A stretch of 64,000 bases of DNA from Firmicutes bacterium ASF500 (GTDB taxonomy: Bacteria > Bacillota > Clostridia > Oscillospirales > Oscillospiraceae): assembly GCA_000492175.2 (NCBI GenBank), contig CP097573.1:1550001-1614000 (forward strand). Reading direction: 5' to 3'. The notes below the pieces were generated by a model that worked only from the letters and a program-made list of their open reading frames with translations, ran no database searches and was not told the origin of the DNA. A program made the translations under genes and the position numbers. Below, in pieces: positions 1 to 8,924 of this stretch. The first letter of the stretch is position 1. Every line of letters begins with the position of its first letter.

Positions 1-928
<928 letters not shown>

Positions 929-994
929 AGGTTTTCTCCTCCAAATTCTCCGGTGCGGACCTCCATTTCCCGGCCCGCACGCTTTTATGGGGAT

Positions 995-1023
995 AGCATA
1001 TCACGCTTTCCCCCGGATTGCAA
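995..1023 (-). promoter_or_regulatory. argG promoter
   Basis: On the minus strand TTGCAA (1023-1018) and TATGCT (1000-995) are separated by exactly 17 bases, about 65 bases before the argG start codon. Confidence 0.7.
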
Positions 1024-1084
1024 GTGCTTTTTTGCATGACTATACATTTATCTCCGGTTTCCTTCCAGATATTTTTCACAAAAA

Positions 1085-1121
1085 CGAATATTATTCGAAT
1101 ATATATGTATATTTATTCTCG
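1085..1121. promoter_or_regulatory. Possible ArgR (ARG box) operators
   Basis: The perfect 13-base palindrome CGAATATTATTCG (1085-1097) is followed by a second GAATA...TATTC arrangement up to about 1118. Both resemble the TGAATATTATTCA core of ARG boxes and lie upstream of argG. A third weak match, TGCATGACTATACA, lies near 1033. Assignment to ArgR is an inference from the neighbouring arginine gene. Confidence 0.3.
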
Positions 1122-1185
1122 CCAGTCCGGGCCGCAATATTTTTTGGCAAACAAGCTTTTCCCCCTAGCCGAGCTCAAAAAACTG

Positions 1186-1194
1186 TGTTATAAT
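1186..1194 (+). promoter_or_regulatory. Extended -10 promoter for the Hpt/response-regulator pair
   Basis: TGTTATAAT (TGn plus a perfect TATAAT) lies about 100 bases before the Hpt gene. No convincing -35 box is seen at the right spacing, which fits an extended -10 promoter. Confidence 0.45.
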
Positions 1195-1296
1195 GTAGGC
1201 GCTGTCTGCGCTTTACTCATGTTTCAGTCCAAAGCGCCCCGGCCCTTGGACGGGGTCCCCCTGGCGCAAACTTGTAAAGAAAGGAACGACCAATTT

Positions 1297-1695
1297 ATGG
1301 ATGAGATTCAGAGCTGTCTGGACGTACTGAGAGAAAACGATGTAGATGTGGATACCGCGGTAGACCGGCTGATGGGCAACGACAACCTGTATTTGGAGTT
1401 CATCAAGCGCCTGCCGGAGGAGCTGAACCTGGCAACCCTTCGGGACGCCCTGGCCCAGGAGGACGCGGAGTCCTTCCATTTCCACCTCCACAACCTGAAG
1501 GGCTTTGCCGTCAATCTGGGGATCACTGAGATCGCCGAGGCCGCGCAGGCCGGCCTGACCGAGTTCCGGATCAGCCAGTTCCGCAACATCACCAAGCTGG
1601 AGGGGCTTTTGCAGGAAATCGAGGCCTCCGGTGAAAAGTTCGCTTCCGCTCTTGTAGAGATTAAGGAGATTGAACATGCCAACGACGATGCTTGA
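1297..1695 (+). CDS. Hpt-domain phosphotransfer protein
   Basis: A 132-residue cytosolic protein that is a single histidine phosphotransfer domain. The site HNLKG (His about residue 65) sits after acidic helices, as in stand-alone Hpt proteins. It should shuttle phosphate between a hybrid kinase and a receiver. The frame is open further upstream, but the ATG at 1297 follows AGAAAGGA at correct spacing and gives a compact Hpt fold. The stop overlaps the Shine-Dalgarno region of the response regulator that follows, so the two are probably one operon. No kinase is adjacent; the hybrid kinases at 50.5-55.7 kb are possible but unproven partners. Confidence 0.85.
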   Translation: MDEIQSCLDVLRENDVDVDTAVDRLMGNDNLYLEFIKRLPEELNLATLRDALAQEDAESFHFHLHNLKGFAVNLGITEIAEAAQAGLTEFRISQFRNITKLEGLLQEIEASGEKFASALVEIKEIEHANDDA

Positions 1696-1712
1696 GAAAG
1701 GAGGCGGAAGGT

Positions 1713-2897
1713 ATGCGGAATACGCTGCTGATTATTGACGATTCCGAATTAGACCGCGCTATCTTTAATGAAATATTCAAAAAGGACTACCGCGTTCTCC
1801 GGGCCGCCACCGCCTCGGAGGGCCTTGATCAGGTGCGCAACAATGTGATGGACCTGGCCGTGGTAGTGCTGGATATCTGCTTACAGCGGGGCCCCAGCGG
1901 CTTCGCGGTTCTGGAGCGCATCCACAAGCTGGAGGGCTGCTCCCGCATCCCCGTCATCCTGCTCACCGCCGAGCCGGAGCCCCAGTGGGTCTATCGCGGC
2001 GTGGAGATGGGCGCGGTGGACTTCCTGGTCAAGCCCCTGGCCCCGGTGGCCACCCAGAACCGGATCAGGTCCATCATCGAGGACATCTGGGGCACCGAGG
2101 AGGAGCAGGACGCCGACGCCCCCCCCGGTAAGATTTCCCTCCAGGAGGCGGAGATCCTCACCCAGCGGTGGCAGAAAAAATTCCTCAGCTTCTGTCACAA
2201 CCACGACAGCACCTTCGCCAGCTATGTACAGCGGCTTCGGATCATCACCAGCGCCCTCTCCGACGCCTACAGCCAGCTGTTCCCCGAGTCCAACCTGACC
2301 CCCTACGACGCCAAGCTCATCAGCATGGCCTCCGGCTTTGCCGAGGTGGGACAGCTCGCCCTTCCTGACGAAATTGTTCTCGCCGGCCCCCACCAGCCCG
2401 AGCCCGGCCGCACCCAGTTCTTCCAGCACACCAAGCTGGGCGGTGAGCTCTTCAAGGACGGCCCCCAGGAGTGGGAGCCCCTGATTACCTACTGCGCCGA
2501 GATCGCCGCCTACCACCACAAGCACTACGACGGCAGCGGCTTCCCTCCCGCCCTCTCTCAGGAACAGATTCCCCTGTCCGCCCAGCTGGTCCACACCGCT
2601 ATGCAGTGCAGCGACCTGGCCGACCGGTATGAAAATGAGCCCGACGTATTCAAGATGGTCTACCGGGCCCTCTCCCTCCGGGCGGGACACGTCCTGTCCC
2701 ACAACATGCTCAAGGCGGTGGACGCCTCCAAGAAGCCCTTGGAAAATATCTTCCGCACCGTCCGGGTCCAGAGGCGGGTCCAGGACGTGGAGGAAAAGCT
2801 CCAGGTCCGGGAGGCCCTCAGCCCCCGCGGCGGCACCACGCCCCAGGGGAAGGCCAGCAAATCCACCGGCTTTTTCAGCCGCCGCAAGCCGGACTGA
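1713..2897 (+). CDS. Response regulator with degenerate HD-GYP domain
   Basis: 394 residues. Residues 1-120 are a receiver domain with the acidic pair IIDD near residue 9, phospho-acceptor Asp54 (VVLDIC) and the conserved Lys in LVKP. Residues about 140-340 resemble an HD-GYP cyclic-di-GMP phosphodiesterase: YHHKHYDGSGFPP matches the HHE-x-DG-x-GYP core and QLALPDEIV matches the helix after the HD dyad. The metal-binding HD of HDIGK is replaced here (SGFAEVGQ), and GYP reads GFP, so catalysis is doubtful. The start at 1713 is fixed by GAAAGGAGG eight bases upstream. The C-terminal tail is basic and low-complexity. It follows the Hpt gene directly. It may be a c-di-GMP sensor or protein-protein output rather than an enzyme. 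Confidence 0.85.
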   Translation: MRNTLLIIDDSELDRAIFNEIFKKDYRVLRAATASEGLDQVRNNVMDLAVVVLDICLQRGPSGFAVLERIHKLEGCSRIPVILLTAEPEPQWVYRGVEMGAVDFLVKPLAPVATQNRIRSIIEDIWGTEEEQDADAPPGKISLQEAEILTQRWQKKFLSFCHNHDSTFASYVQRLRIITSALSDAYSQLFPESNLTPYDAKLISMASGFAEVGQLALPDEIVLAGPHQPEPGRTQFFQHTKLGGELFKDGPQEWEPLITYCAEIAAYHHKHYDGSGFPPALSQEQIPLSAQLVHTAMQCSDLADRYENEPDVFKMVYRALSLRAGHVLSHNMLKAVDASKKPLENIFRTVRVQRRVQDVEEKLQVREALSPRGGTTPQGKASKSTGFFSRRKPD

Positions 2898-2933
2898 CCC
2901 CCTTTTCCTGACAAAATCTTCAACTTGAGATGA

Positions 2934-2985
2934 AAAACGCTTCCCGCTTTAAACCGGCTGACGGTTTAAGACGGGAAGCGTTTTA
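2934..2985. terminator. Bidirectional terminator between convergent genes
   Basis: A long stem pairs AAACGCTTCCCG with CGGGAAGCGTTTT around a small loop, with A and T runs at the two ends. It separates the plus-strand regulator from the minus-strand SprA-like gene. Confidence 0.8.
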
Positions 2986-3002
2986 ACTTCTGTGACAGCC
3001 GC

Positions 3003-3719
3003 TCAGGCCACGGCCTGGAAGCCGGAGGACTTTTCCTCCTCGGGCTGCTGGACCTCCTGGGTGGGGTTGGCCTTGGTGGAAGTGCGGGTGGTCCCGCCGG
3101 AGACGTACACGTCGCCGCACTCCGGACAGATGGCGTTGTGGATAGTCACCGACTGGCTGACCACCTTGCGGTCCTCCCGCTGAGCCTTGGCCTGCTCCCG
3201 GACCACGTGCTCCTGCTCGTGCCCCCGGACCGCGGCGGCGGCCTGCTCCGGGGCCACGTTGGTGGCCGTCTTAAAGGAGACGCCGGGGTCGTCGGAGCCG
3301 TCCTGATACTTGCGGTTCTTGCAGGTCTGGCACTCGGACTCCTCCATGACCTCCTGGGCGGACTTGGTCTCCTCGCCCTCCTGTCCCTTTACGGCGGCGT
3401 CCTGAAGGAACTGGTTGTCCTCCTCCTTCATGGGGACGATGCGGCCCCGCACCGCCATTTCGGCGGGGTCGGCCCCCTCCCGCATCAGCGGGAAGGACAG
3501 GGTCCCCTTCTCCTCGGGGACAAACTGGGTCGCGCCCCGGCGGACGGCGGGGGTCCGGTCCACGGGGGGAACGGGGGTGGTCTGAGCCCGGCTGACCGGC
3601 CCCACCGGCTGGGTGCTGGTGGGGTTGCCGCTCAGGCCGCTCTTATTTTGATAGATGGAATAGTAACCGCTGATGCTGCCATAACTGCCAATGGCTCCAA
3701 TAGCCGGCATGGCGGGCAC
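3003..3719 (-). CDS. SprA-family putative metalloprotease
   Basis: 238 residues without a signal peptide. The middle has two Cys pairs (ECQTCKNR and CPECGD) flanking the zinc-protease-like motif GHEQEHV, the layout of the SprA-related family. The N-terminus is Gly/Ser/Tyr-rich and the centre is charged. The family has an unproven protease-like catalytic motif and no settled role. It starts at 3719 behind GAAGGAGGT, with a promoter at 3745-3773. It appears monocistronic. The family call is firm; the activity is not. Confidence 0.75.
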   Translation of the reverse strand: MPAMPAIGAIGSYGSISGYYSIYQNKSGLSGNPTSTQPVGPVSRAQTTPVPPVDRTPAVRRGATQFVPEEKGTLSFPLMREGADPAEMAVRGRIVPMKEEDNQFLQDAAVKGQEGEETKSAQEVMEESECQTCKNRKYQDGSDDPGVSFKTATNVAPEQAAAAVRGHEQEHVVREQAKAQREDRKVVSQSVTIHNAICPECGDVYVSGGTTRTSTKANPTQEVQQPEEEKSSGFQAVA

Positions 3720-3744
3720 CTCCTTCTTTCCAGTTTACAGAGCT

Positions 3745-3773
3745 ATTATACTCGATTTTCCTCCCCCGCGCAA
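3745..3773 (-). promoter_or_regulatory. Promoter of the SprA-like gene
   Basis: Minus-strand TTGCGC (3773-3768), 17-base spacer, perfect TATAAT (3750-3745), about 26 bases before the start codon. Confidence 0.7.
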
Positions 3774-3840
3774 GGGGTAAAATGCAGAGGGGGGTGTCCT
3801 ATGGCGCAATTTATCGCGGCCGGAAGAGTTGGTGTGGTTT

Positions 3841-3867
3841 GCAGGGGCGGCCTGTGGCCGCCCCTGC
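3841..3867. repeat. GTAGGG-superfamily palindrome, copy A1
   Basis: A 27-base perfect palindrome around GGCCTGTGGCC. It shares its core with the copies at 39758-39832 and 42996-43060, and the flanking CATGAAATCCGC also occurs, inverted, beside the 42996 copy. It lies in the gap between two minus-strand genes. Confidence 0.8.
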
Positions 3868-3894
3868 ATGAAATCCGCAAACGGGATACTCCCA

Positions 3895-4338
3895 TCATTC
3901 GTTCTGGCCCTGGAACCGGCGCAGGCCTTGATTGAGGGCGGCGGTGTCCCGCTTCTCATTCAGGTACAGGGCGTACCACATAGCGCCCAAGCCGCACTCC
4001 AGAAAAAGGACCAGCAGCAGTCCGCCCCAGAGTGGCAGGCCGGGGAACCAGCGCAGCCCCCAGCCACAGCCGATGAAGATGACATTGGCCAGCACGGCCC
4101 AGGCGGCCACCCGTTTTTTCTCGGCCAGCAGATTTTTTCCATAGGGAAAGAGGGCGGACTCTAGACAGGCGAAGGCAAAGCAGGCCAGCAGCATTTCCAG
4201 AAGAATGATAACGTCTATGGTCCAATTTTCCATCAGGACGTTGACCAGCCCCTTGACAAAGACAGCGGCGGAAAAGTACAGTCCCATGCTGTATTTTGTG
4301 TTCACTCCCCACAGGTAAAATCGGTTGAAGTCTTTCAT
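3895..4338 (-). CDS. Four-helix membrane protein, DUF3021-like
   Basis: 147 residues with four predicted membrane helices (about residues 14-34, 40-64, 78-98 and 104-124) and short charged ends. The start MKDFNRFYL at 4338 follows AAGGAG and lies 14 bases after the stop of the LytTR regulator. LytTR genes are often paired with a DUF3021 membrane protein thought to modulate the regulator, and size and topology fit that family. I cannot confirm DUF3021 by sequence alone. Confidence 0.65.
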   Translation of the reverse strand: MKDFNRFYLWGVNTKYSMGLYFSAAVFVKGLVNVLMENWTIDVIILLEMLLACFAFACLESALFPYGKNLLAEKKRVAAWAVLANVIFIGCGWGLRWFPGLPLWGGLLLVLFLECGLGAMWYALYLNEKRDTAALNQGLRRFQGQNE

Positions 4339-4352
4339 AGCTTGCTCCTTTC

Positions 4353-4790
4353 TCAAAGCCCCAGCCGCTCCCGCAGCAGGGGCGCGTAGCGCCGGGATAC
4401 CATCAGCTTTTCTCCGGTCTCCAGGGTAGCCTGGATGCGTCCGGCCTCCCGGCTGGCCAGGCTCCGAATGCGGTGGAGGTTGACCACCGCCGACTTGCCC
4501 GCCCGGAAGAAGCCCAGTGACCCGTAGCGGCTCTCCAGCTCCCCCAGGCTCAGGGCGGTCTGGTAGATAGACTGCCCGGTGTAGACAAAGACCCGGTCGT
4601 CCACCGTCTCGCAGTAGACCACCTCGCCGGGGGGCAAGAGGGTGGTCTGCCGGCTGTCGTCCCAAACGCAAAGCCTTTGCAGTCCGGAGCGCAGCAGGGA
4701 CAGCACCCCCAGCATCTCCTCATCCAAAACCGGACAGCGCAGAATCACCTCGTTCTCCGTTACGCCGCTGTGCTCCACTGTGATTTTCAT
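4353..4790 (-). CDS. LytTR-domain DNA-binding regulator
   Basis: 145 residues. The C-terminal two thirds is a LytTR DNA-binding domain: a beta-rich segment VYCETVDDRVFVYT, the sensor-like SLGELESRYG, the diagnostic FFRAGKSAVVNLHRI and a closing segment MVSRRYAPLLRERL. No receiver domain is present, so it is a short, one-component type regulated by its membrane partner or by abundance. AAGGAGGT precedes the start. A perfect palindrome (4803-4816) lies immediately upstream of that site. It is co-transcribed with the four-helix membrane protein. Confidence 0.88.
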   Translation of the reverse strand: MKITVEHSGVTENEVILRCPVLDEEMLGVLSLLRSGLQRLCVWDDSRQTTLLPPGEVVYCETVDDRVFVYTGQSIYQTALSLGELESRYGSLGFFRAGKSAVVNLHRIRSLASREAGRIQATLETGEKLMVSRRYAPLLRERLGL

Positions 4791-4802
4791 AGCCGTACCT
4801 CC

Positions 4803-4816
4803 TTGTCCCGGGACAA
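4803..4816. promoter_or_regulatory. Perfect palindrome at the LytTR ribosome-binding site
   Basis: TTGTCCCGGGACAA abuts the AAGGAGGT of the LytTR gene. It could be a repressor or autoregulatory site, or a hairpin masking translation. Confidence 0.4.
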
Positions 4817-4929
4817 TCCGAGCATATCAGAGAGTGGGAGAAATAGCAAGGGCCGTACCCCCAGGACGCCTTTTTGAGGCGGTGAGATGCAAAAAACTCC
4901 CTTATGGTGCATCTGAATTTTGGGAAAGA

Positions 4930-4963
4930 GCGAAGGCTCCCTCGGTGAAGAGAGAGCCTTCGC
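4930..4963 (-). terminator. Terminator of the marR-MATE operon
   Basis: GCGAAGGCTC pairs with GAGCCTTCGC around a short loop directly after the MATE stop codon. The downstream T-tract on the minus strand is short (TCTTTCCC). Confidence 0.6.
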
Positions 4964-4964
4964 A

Positions 4965-6296
4965 TTAAAGATAGCCGTACCGCTTCCGGTACGTCCAGAT
5001 GAGCAGGACGGCACTCAGAGCGCCGAGGGCGTCGGCGACCACCACGGCCAGCCAGATGCCGTCCAGCTTGAGGAAGAGGGGCAGGAGGATGACCATACCT
5101 CCCCGGAAGAGGAACAGGCGCAGGAAGGAGATCAGAGCGGAGACGGCCCCGTTGCACAGGGCGGTGAAGAAGCCGGAGCCATAGACTCCCATACCGCAGA
5201 AGAGGTAGCTCAGGGCGAAGATGCGGAAGCCGTGGACGGTCATCTCCAGCAGCTCCGGGTTGTAGCCCACAAAGGCCATCGCCAGCGGCCGGCCCAGCAC
5301 CTGGGCCAGCACCACCATGGACACCGAGGCAATGCCGATAATGGTGACGCTCTTGCGGAAGAGGGACCTTAGCTCCCCCTCGTTCCCCGCCCCGTAGTGG
5401 AAGCTGATGATGGGCCCGCTGCCCATGGAGAAGCCCAGAAAGATGGCGGCAAAGGCGAAGTCCACATACATCATCACCGAGTAGGCGGCCACGCCCAGCT
5501 CCCCCACCATGCGCATGAGCTGGAGGTTGTACAGAATGCCGATGAGGGAGGCGGACAGGTTGCTCATCAGCTCGGAGGAGCCGTTGACGCAGGCGTTTTT
5601 CAGCTCCCGCCAGTAGAGCTTGGTGGGGCACAGCCGCAGCGTCCCCATGGGGGGCTTGAGGAAAAAGAGCAGAGGCAGGACGCCCCCCACGCCGTAGCCC
5701 AGCACGGTGCCCCACGCTGCCCCGGCGATGCCCAGGTTCAGCGGGCCCATCAGGAGGTAGTCCAAGATAACGTTGGTGACACCGGAGGCCAGGGAGAAAA
5801 ACAGGCCGATCTTGGGCAGCTCCGCCGTGACAAAGAAGGTCTGAAAGGTGATCTGGAGCATAAAGACAAAGCTGCCCCCAAGGATTACCGTACCGTAGGC
5901 CAGGCAGTCGTCCATGAGCAGGTCGCTGGCCCCCACCAGCCGGGCCAGGGGCTCCACAAAGAGAAGGGACAGCATGGACAGCGAGACCCCCAGCCCCAGC
6001 ACACACAGGATGATCATGGAAAAATACCGGTTGGCCAGCTCCTGCTTGCCCTCTCCCATGGTCCGGGCCACGATGGCGCTGCCCCCCGCGCCCAGCATAA
6101 AGCCCACCGCCCCGATAATCATCGCCACCGGGAACATGATATTCACCGCCGACAGGGCGTTCTCATCAATCAGGTTGGAGACAAACAGCCCGTCCACCAC
6201 GCTGTAGATGGAGGTGAAGATCATCATGGTGATGGAGGGCAGGGTAAAGCGAAATAATTTACCATAAGTGAAATGGTCGGATAATTTAATTGCCAT
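4965..6296 (-). CDS. MATE-family multidrug efflux pump
   Basis: 443 residues in twelve hydrophobic segments, the usual MATE length. The N-terminal half contains FTSIYSVVDGLFVSNL and GAGGSAIVARTMGEG, typical of MepA/NorM-like pumps; the second half repeats the pattern with GSGPIISFHYGAGN. It would export cationic drugs in exchange for Na+ or H+. It lies five bases behind a MarR regulator whose operator overlaps the shared promoter, so induction by a ligand of MarR is expected. Confidence 0.92.
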   Translation of the reverse strand: MAIKLSDHFTYGKLFRFTLPSITMMIFTSIYSVVDGLFVSNLIDENALSAVNIMFPVAMIIGAVGFMLGAGGSAIVARTMGEGKQELANRYFSMIILCVLGLGVSLSMLSLLFVEPLARLVGASDLLMDDCLAYGTVILGGSFVFMLQITFQTFFVTAELPKIGLFFSLASGVTNVILDYLLMGPLNLGIAGAAWGTVLGYGVGGVLPLLFFLKPPMGTLRLCPTKLYWRELKNACVNGSSELMSNLSASLIGILYNLQLMRMVGELGVAAYSVMMYVDFAFAAIFLGFSMGSGPIISFHYGAGNEGELRSLFRKSVTIIGIASVSMVVLAQVLGRPLAMAFVGYNPELLEMTVHGFRIFALSYLFCGMGVYGSGFFTALCNGAVSALISFLRLFLFRGGMVILLPLFLKLDGIWLAVVVADALGALSAVLLIWTYRKRYGYL

Positions 6297-6301
6297 AAAG
6301 G

Positions 6302-6763
6302 TTATTCCTCCTGGGATGTGTTGAAAATCTGGTCCGATTCCTGGAGCATAAAAGCCACATGCTGCCGCATCAAAGTCAGCAGACTGGTCCGTTCCTCCTC
6401 GGTCATAAACAGAAACGCCCGTTCCTCCAGCGCCAGCACCGGCCGGACGGTGCGCTCTGCCAGAGACCGACCCTTGGAGGTGAGCTGGAGATACTTTCTC
6501 CGCCCCGGACCGCCGTCCAGACGGAGCAGATCCTCATGCTCCAGCTGCTTCAGGGCGGAGTTGATGGTCTGCTTGCTCAGGGACAGATAACTGCTGATCT
6601 CCGCCTGCGTGATGGGCCGCCGGGTCATCTCCAGCACATACAGGACCCAAAAGGCTGACTCGGACAGCCCAAAATGCTTTGCCAGCCGCCGGTACATGTC
6701 ATCCTCCAATTTATAAAGCCGGCTGTACTCCTCATTAAACTTCTGAAAGGTTAATTCCTCCAT
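6302..6763 (-). CDS. MarR-family transcriptional regulator
   Basis: 153 residues. The winged-helix core runs from SAFWVLYVLEMTRRPITQAE through the recognition helix SLSKQTINSALKQLEHEDL to the wing RLDGGPGRRKYLQLT, with dimerisation helices at both ends. It is the first gene of a two-gene operon with the MATE pump. The 19-base inverted repeat covering its own promoter (6780-6828) is the obvious binding site, so it most likely represses itself and the pump. Confidence 0.92.
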   Translation of the reverse strand: MEELTFQKFNEEYSRLYKLEDDMYRRLAKHFGLSESAFWVLYVLEMTRRPITQAEISSYLSLSKQTINSALKQLEHEDLLRLDGGPGRRKYLQLTSKGRSLAERTVRPVLALEERAFLFMTEEERTSLLTLMRQHVAFMLQESDQIFNTSQEE

Positions 6764-6779
6764 TTTTGTTCCCCCTAAA

Positions 6780-6833
6780 AAATGTCCGAAATCAGACTCG
6801 CATCATTCTAGTCTGATTTCGGACATTTGTCAA
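6780..6833 (-). promoter_or_regulatory. MarR operator overlapping the marR-MATE promoter
   Basis: Two perfectly matched 19-base arms (6780-6798 and 6810-6828) are separated by 11 bases. On the minus strand TTGACA (6833-6828) and TAGAAT (6810-6805) sit 17 bases apart, so the -35 touches one arm and the -10 lies mostly in the spacer. Binding here would block polymerase. Confidence 0.85.
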
Positions 6834-7080
6834 GAGGCCTTTTAAAAAAAGGAGGAGCGGGATGTAGGAATACAATAAAGGCCCACACACCCAAAACCTA
6901 CCAGTGGATAACTCAATTGAGCTCTTTGTCCAGTTTGTTTGACAAACTTACAAGGTCAATATCCATCAATTTTACGCCCATTTATGCTGAGACTTGCGGC
7001 AGTTGCTATGCTACTATAGGCATGATAACATCCCGAGTCTGGAAGGTCGGGAGAAAAAAGGGATCAAAGGAGAAATAAAA

Positions 7081-7986
7081 ATGGCTATTCAGAATATTTT
7101 TGTGGTGGGCGCAGGCCTGATGGGCAGCGGTATCGCTCAGAACGCCATTACCTGTGGGTACAACGTGGTGCTCAACGACCAGCGGCAGGAGGCCCTGGAC
7201 CGGGCCCGGGCCGGAATCGAGAAGGCGCTGAACCGGGACGTGGAGAAGGGCCGCATGACGGCTGAGGACCGGGACGCCGCTCTGGCCCGCCTGACCACCG
7301 ATGTCACCATGGAGGGCGGCCGGAACGCCGACCTGGTCGTTGAGGCCATCTTTGAGAACCTGGAGGCCAAGCAGGCGGTCTTTTCCGCCCTGGAGGACAT
7401 CTGCCCGGAGCACACCATTTTCGCCTCCAACACCTCCTCCATCTCCCTCACCGCTCTGGCCGCTGCCACCAAGCGGCCCACCCGCGTGGTCGGGATGCAC
7501 TTCTTCTCCCCCGTGCCCCGGATGCGGCTGTGCGAGGTGATCTTCGGTCTGCTCACCACCCAGGACGTGCTGGACGCCGTCAAGGAGGTGGGCGAGAAGA
7601 TGGGCAAGACCCTGATCCAGGCCGACGACAAGCCGGGCTTCATTGTCAACCGGGCCCTGTTGCCCATGCTCAACGAGGCCTGCGTCATTGTGGGCTCCTA
7701 CATCGGCTCCGTGGAGGACGTGGACAACGGCATGCGCCTGGGCTGCAACCACCCCATGGGCCCCCTGGAGCTGGCCGACATGATCGGTCTGGACATCCTG
7801 CTCAACGTGATGACCGTGATGGACCAGGAGATTGGAGCCAAGTACCACCCCTCTCTGCTCCTGCGCAAGCTGGTGGTGTCCGGCTTCCTGGGCCGCAAGA
7901 GCGGCGCCGGCTTCTACACCTATGAGAACGGCAAGAAGGTAGGGGTCAACCCGGTCCTGGCCCACTTCCAGAGCGTGGCGAGATAA
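7081..7986 (+). CDS. hbd: 3-hydroxybutyryl-CoA dehydrogenase
   Basis: 301 residues. The N-terminal Rossmann motif VVGAGLMGSGIAQ binds NAD(P)H; SNTSS, GMHFFSPVP (catalytic His near residue 140) and GFIVNR follow, and the C-terminal domain has NHPMGPLELADMIGLD and GRKSGAGFY. It interconverts acetoacetyl-CoA and 3-hydroxybutyryl-CoA, the reductive step of butyrate formation. GGAGAAATAAAA precedes the ATG at 7081. The 247 bases upstream hold a TTGACA at 6939 but no convincing -10. A GNAT gene follows after two bases. The matching crotonase is 21 kb away, so the butyrate genes are scattered. Confidence 0.93.
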   Translation: MAIQNIFVVGAGLMGSGIAQNAITCGYNVVLNDQRQEALDRARAGIEKALNRDVEKGRMTAEDRDAALARLTTDVTMEGGRNADLVVEAIFENLEAKQAVFSALEDICPEHTIFASNTSSISLTALAAATKRPTRVVGMHFFSPVPRMRLCEVIFGLLTTQDVLDAVKEVGEKMGKTLIQADDKPGFIVNRALLPMLNEACVIVGSYIGSVEDVDNGMRLGCNHPMGPLELADMIGLDILLNVMTVMDQEIGAKYHPSLLLRKLVVSGFLGRKSGAGFYTYENGKKVGVNPVLAHFQSVAR

Positions 7987-7988
7987 GC

Positions 7989-8510
7989 ATGAATGTACGT
8001 CAGGCGCTCCCCGGGGACCTGCCAGCCGTCAGCGCTCTTTACAATGAGATCATCGACCTGTTTCAGTCTCAGACTGGAACCACCGCGTGGCGGAGAGGGG
8101 TCTATCCCACCGAGGCGGACTTTCAAAGGGCCATCCGGGAGGGAACGCTGTATGTAGGTGAGCTGGACGGCAGTCTGGCGGCGGGGATGATTATCTCTCA
8201 GGGGACGGACAAGACCTATGGCGACCCGCCCTGGCAGGTGGACGCGCCGGATGAGGCGACCGCTGTCATCCACACCTTGGGCGTCTCCCCCAGCCTCACC
8301 GGCCAGGGGCTTGCTCTGGAAATGCTGGAGGGGGCGGCCCGACTGGCCCGGGAAAAGGGCTGGAGGGCCCTGCGCCTGGACGTGCTGGAGCACAACCGCC
8401 CAGCCCTCCGCCTCTACGAGCGGGCAGGCTATACCTATATCGCCACCAAACAAATTTGGTATGAGAGCACCGGACTGGCCAATTTTCTGTTGTATGAATA
8501 TGTGATTTGA
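7989..8510 (+). CDS. GNAT-family N-acetyltransferase
   Basis: 173 residues with one GNAT fold. The acetyl-CoA loop is VSPSLTGQGLALEMLEG and the C-terminal signature is RLDVLEHNRPALRLYERAGY, followed by the beta-bulge strand. The N-terminus MNVRQALPGDLPAVSALYN is typical of the family. The substrate is unknown. It begins two bases after the hbd stop, so the two are co-transcribed, but no shared pathway is evident. Confidence 0.88.
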   Translation: MNVRQALPGDLPAVSALYNEIIDLFQSQTGTTAWRRGVYPTEADFQRAIREGTLYVGELDGSLAAGMIISQGTDKTYGDPPWQVDAPDEATAVIHTLGVSPSLTGQGLALEMLEGAARLAREKGWRALRLDVLEHNRPALRLYERAGYTYIATKQIWYESTGLANFLLYEYVI

Positions 8511-8618
8511 TCTGGCCGGCCCGGGGCCCGGACAACTTGAATCGCCCCAAATTGTGCAGACAGGAGAAAAAAGGGGCCAGAGGTAAGAAGAAAGAAATTT
8601 TAGGGGGAGTGGCGCAAA

Positions 8619-8924
8619 TCAAGAGGCGCCACTCTCATCTTTAATAAAAATAACACCTTCACGGCGGAAGGTGTCAACGCTGATTTGCGCCTCTTCGACC
8701 CGATAAAACACCAGCTGTTTGGAGACGGTCAAAAACCGCAAATCAGAATCTACATCGAATTTTCCACTGAGGGGGACACTTGGCATTTGGGCTCCACTTC
8801 AAGCATCCGATAAACCTCTTCCCCGGAGTAAGAAACCGGGTCGTCCGTCCCTTCGTTCAATTCCTTCATCAAACGGCTCAACGCTTTCGCGCTCACCTGC
8901 AGGCCTCTGACCGGCGGGTGTGCC
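8619..8924 (-). pseudogene. Decayed type II toxin-antitoxin remnant (ParE/RelE-like)
   Basis: On the minus strand one frame gives an antitoxin-like C-terminus (SRLMKELNEG ... YSGEEVYRMLE). A second frame, shifted near 8780, gives a toxin-like C-terminus containing LRFLTVSKQLVFYRVEE, the strand pattern of ParE/RelE toxins, and then degenerates to a stop at 8619. Neither has an intact N-terminus. Nested inverted repeats (GCGCAAATCA at 8612 and its complement at 8681) overlap the toxin end. The rest of the 8511-8924 gap shows nothing else. The family call rests on a short motif and is tentative. Confidence 0.45.

Noticed and set aside
6827..7078. Short plus-strand frame upstream of hbd
   Set aside because: No ribosome site, overlaps the MarR operator, and composition is not coding-like.
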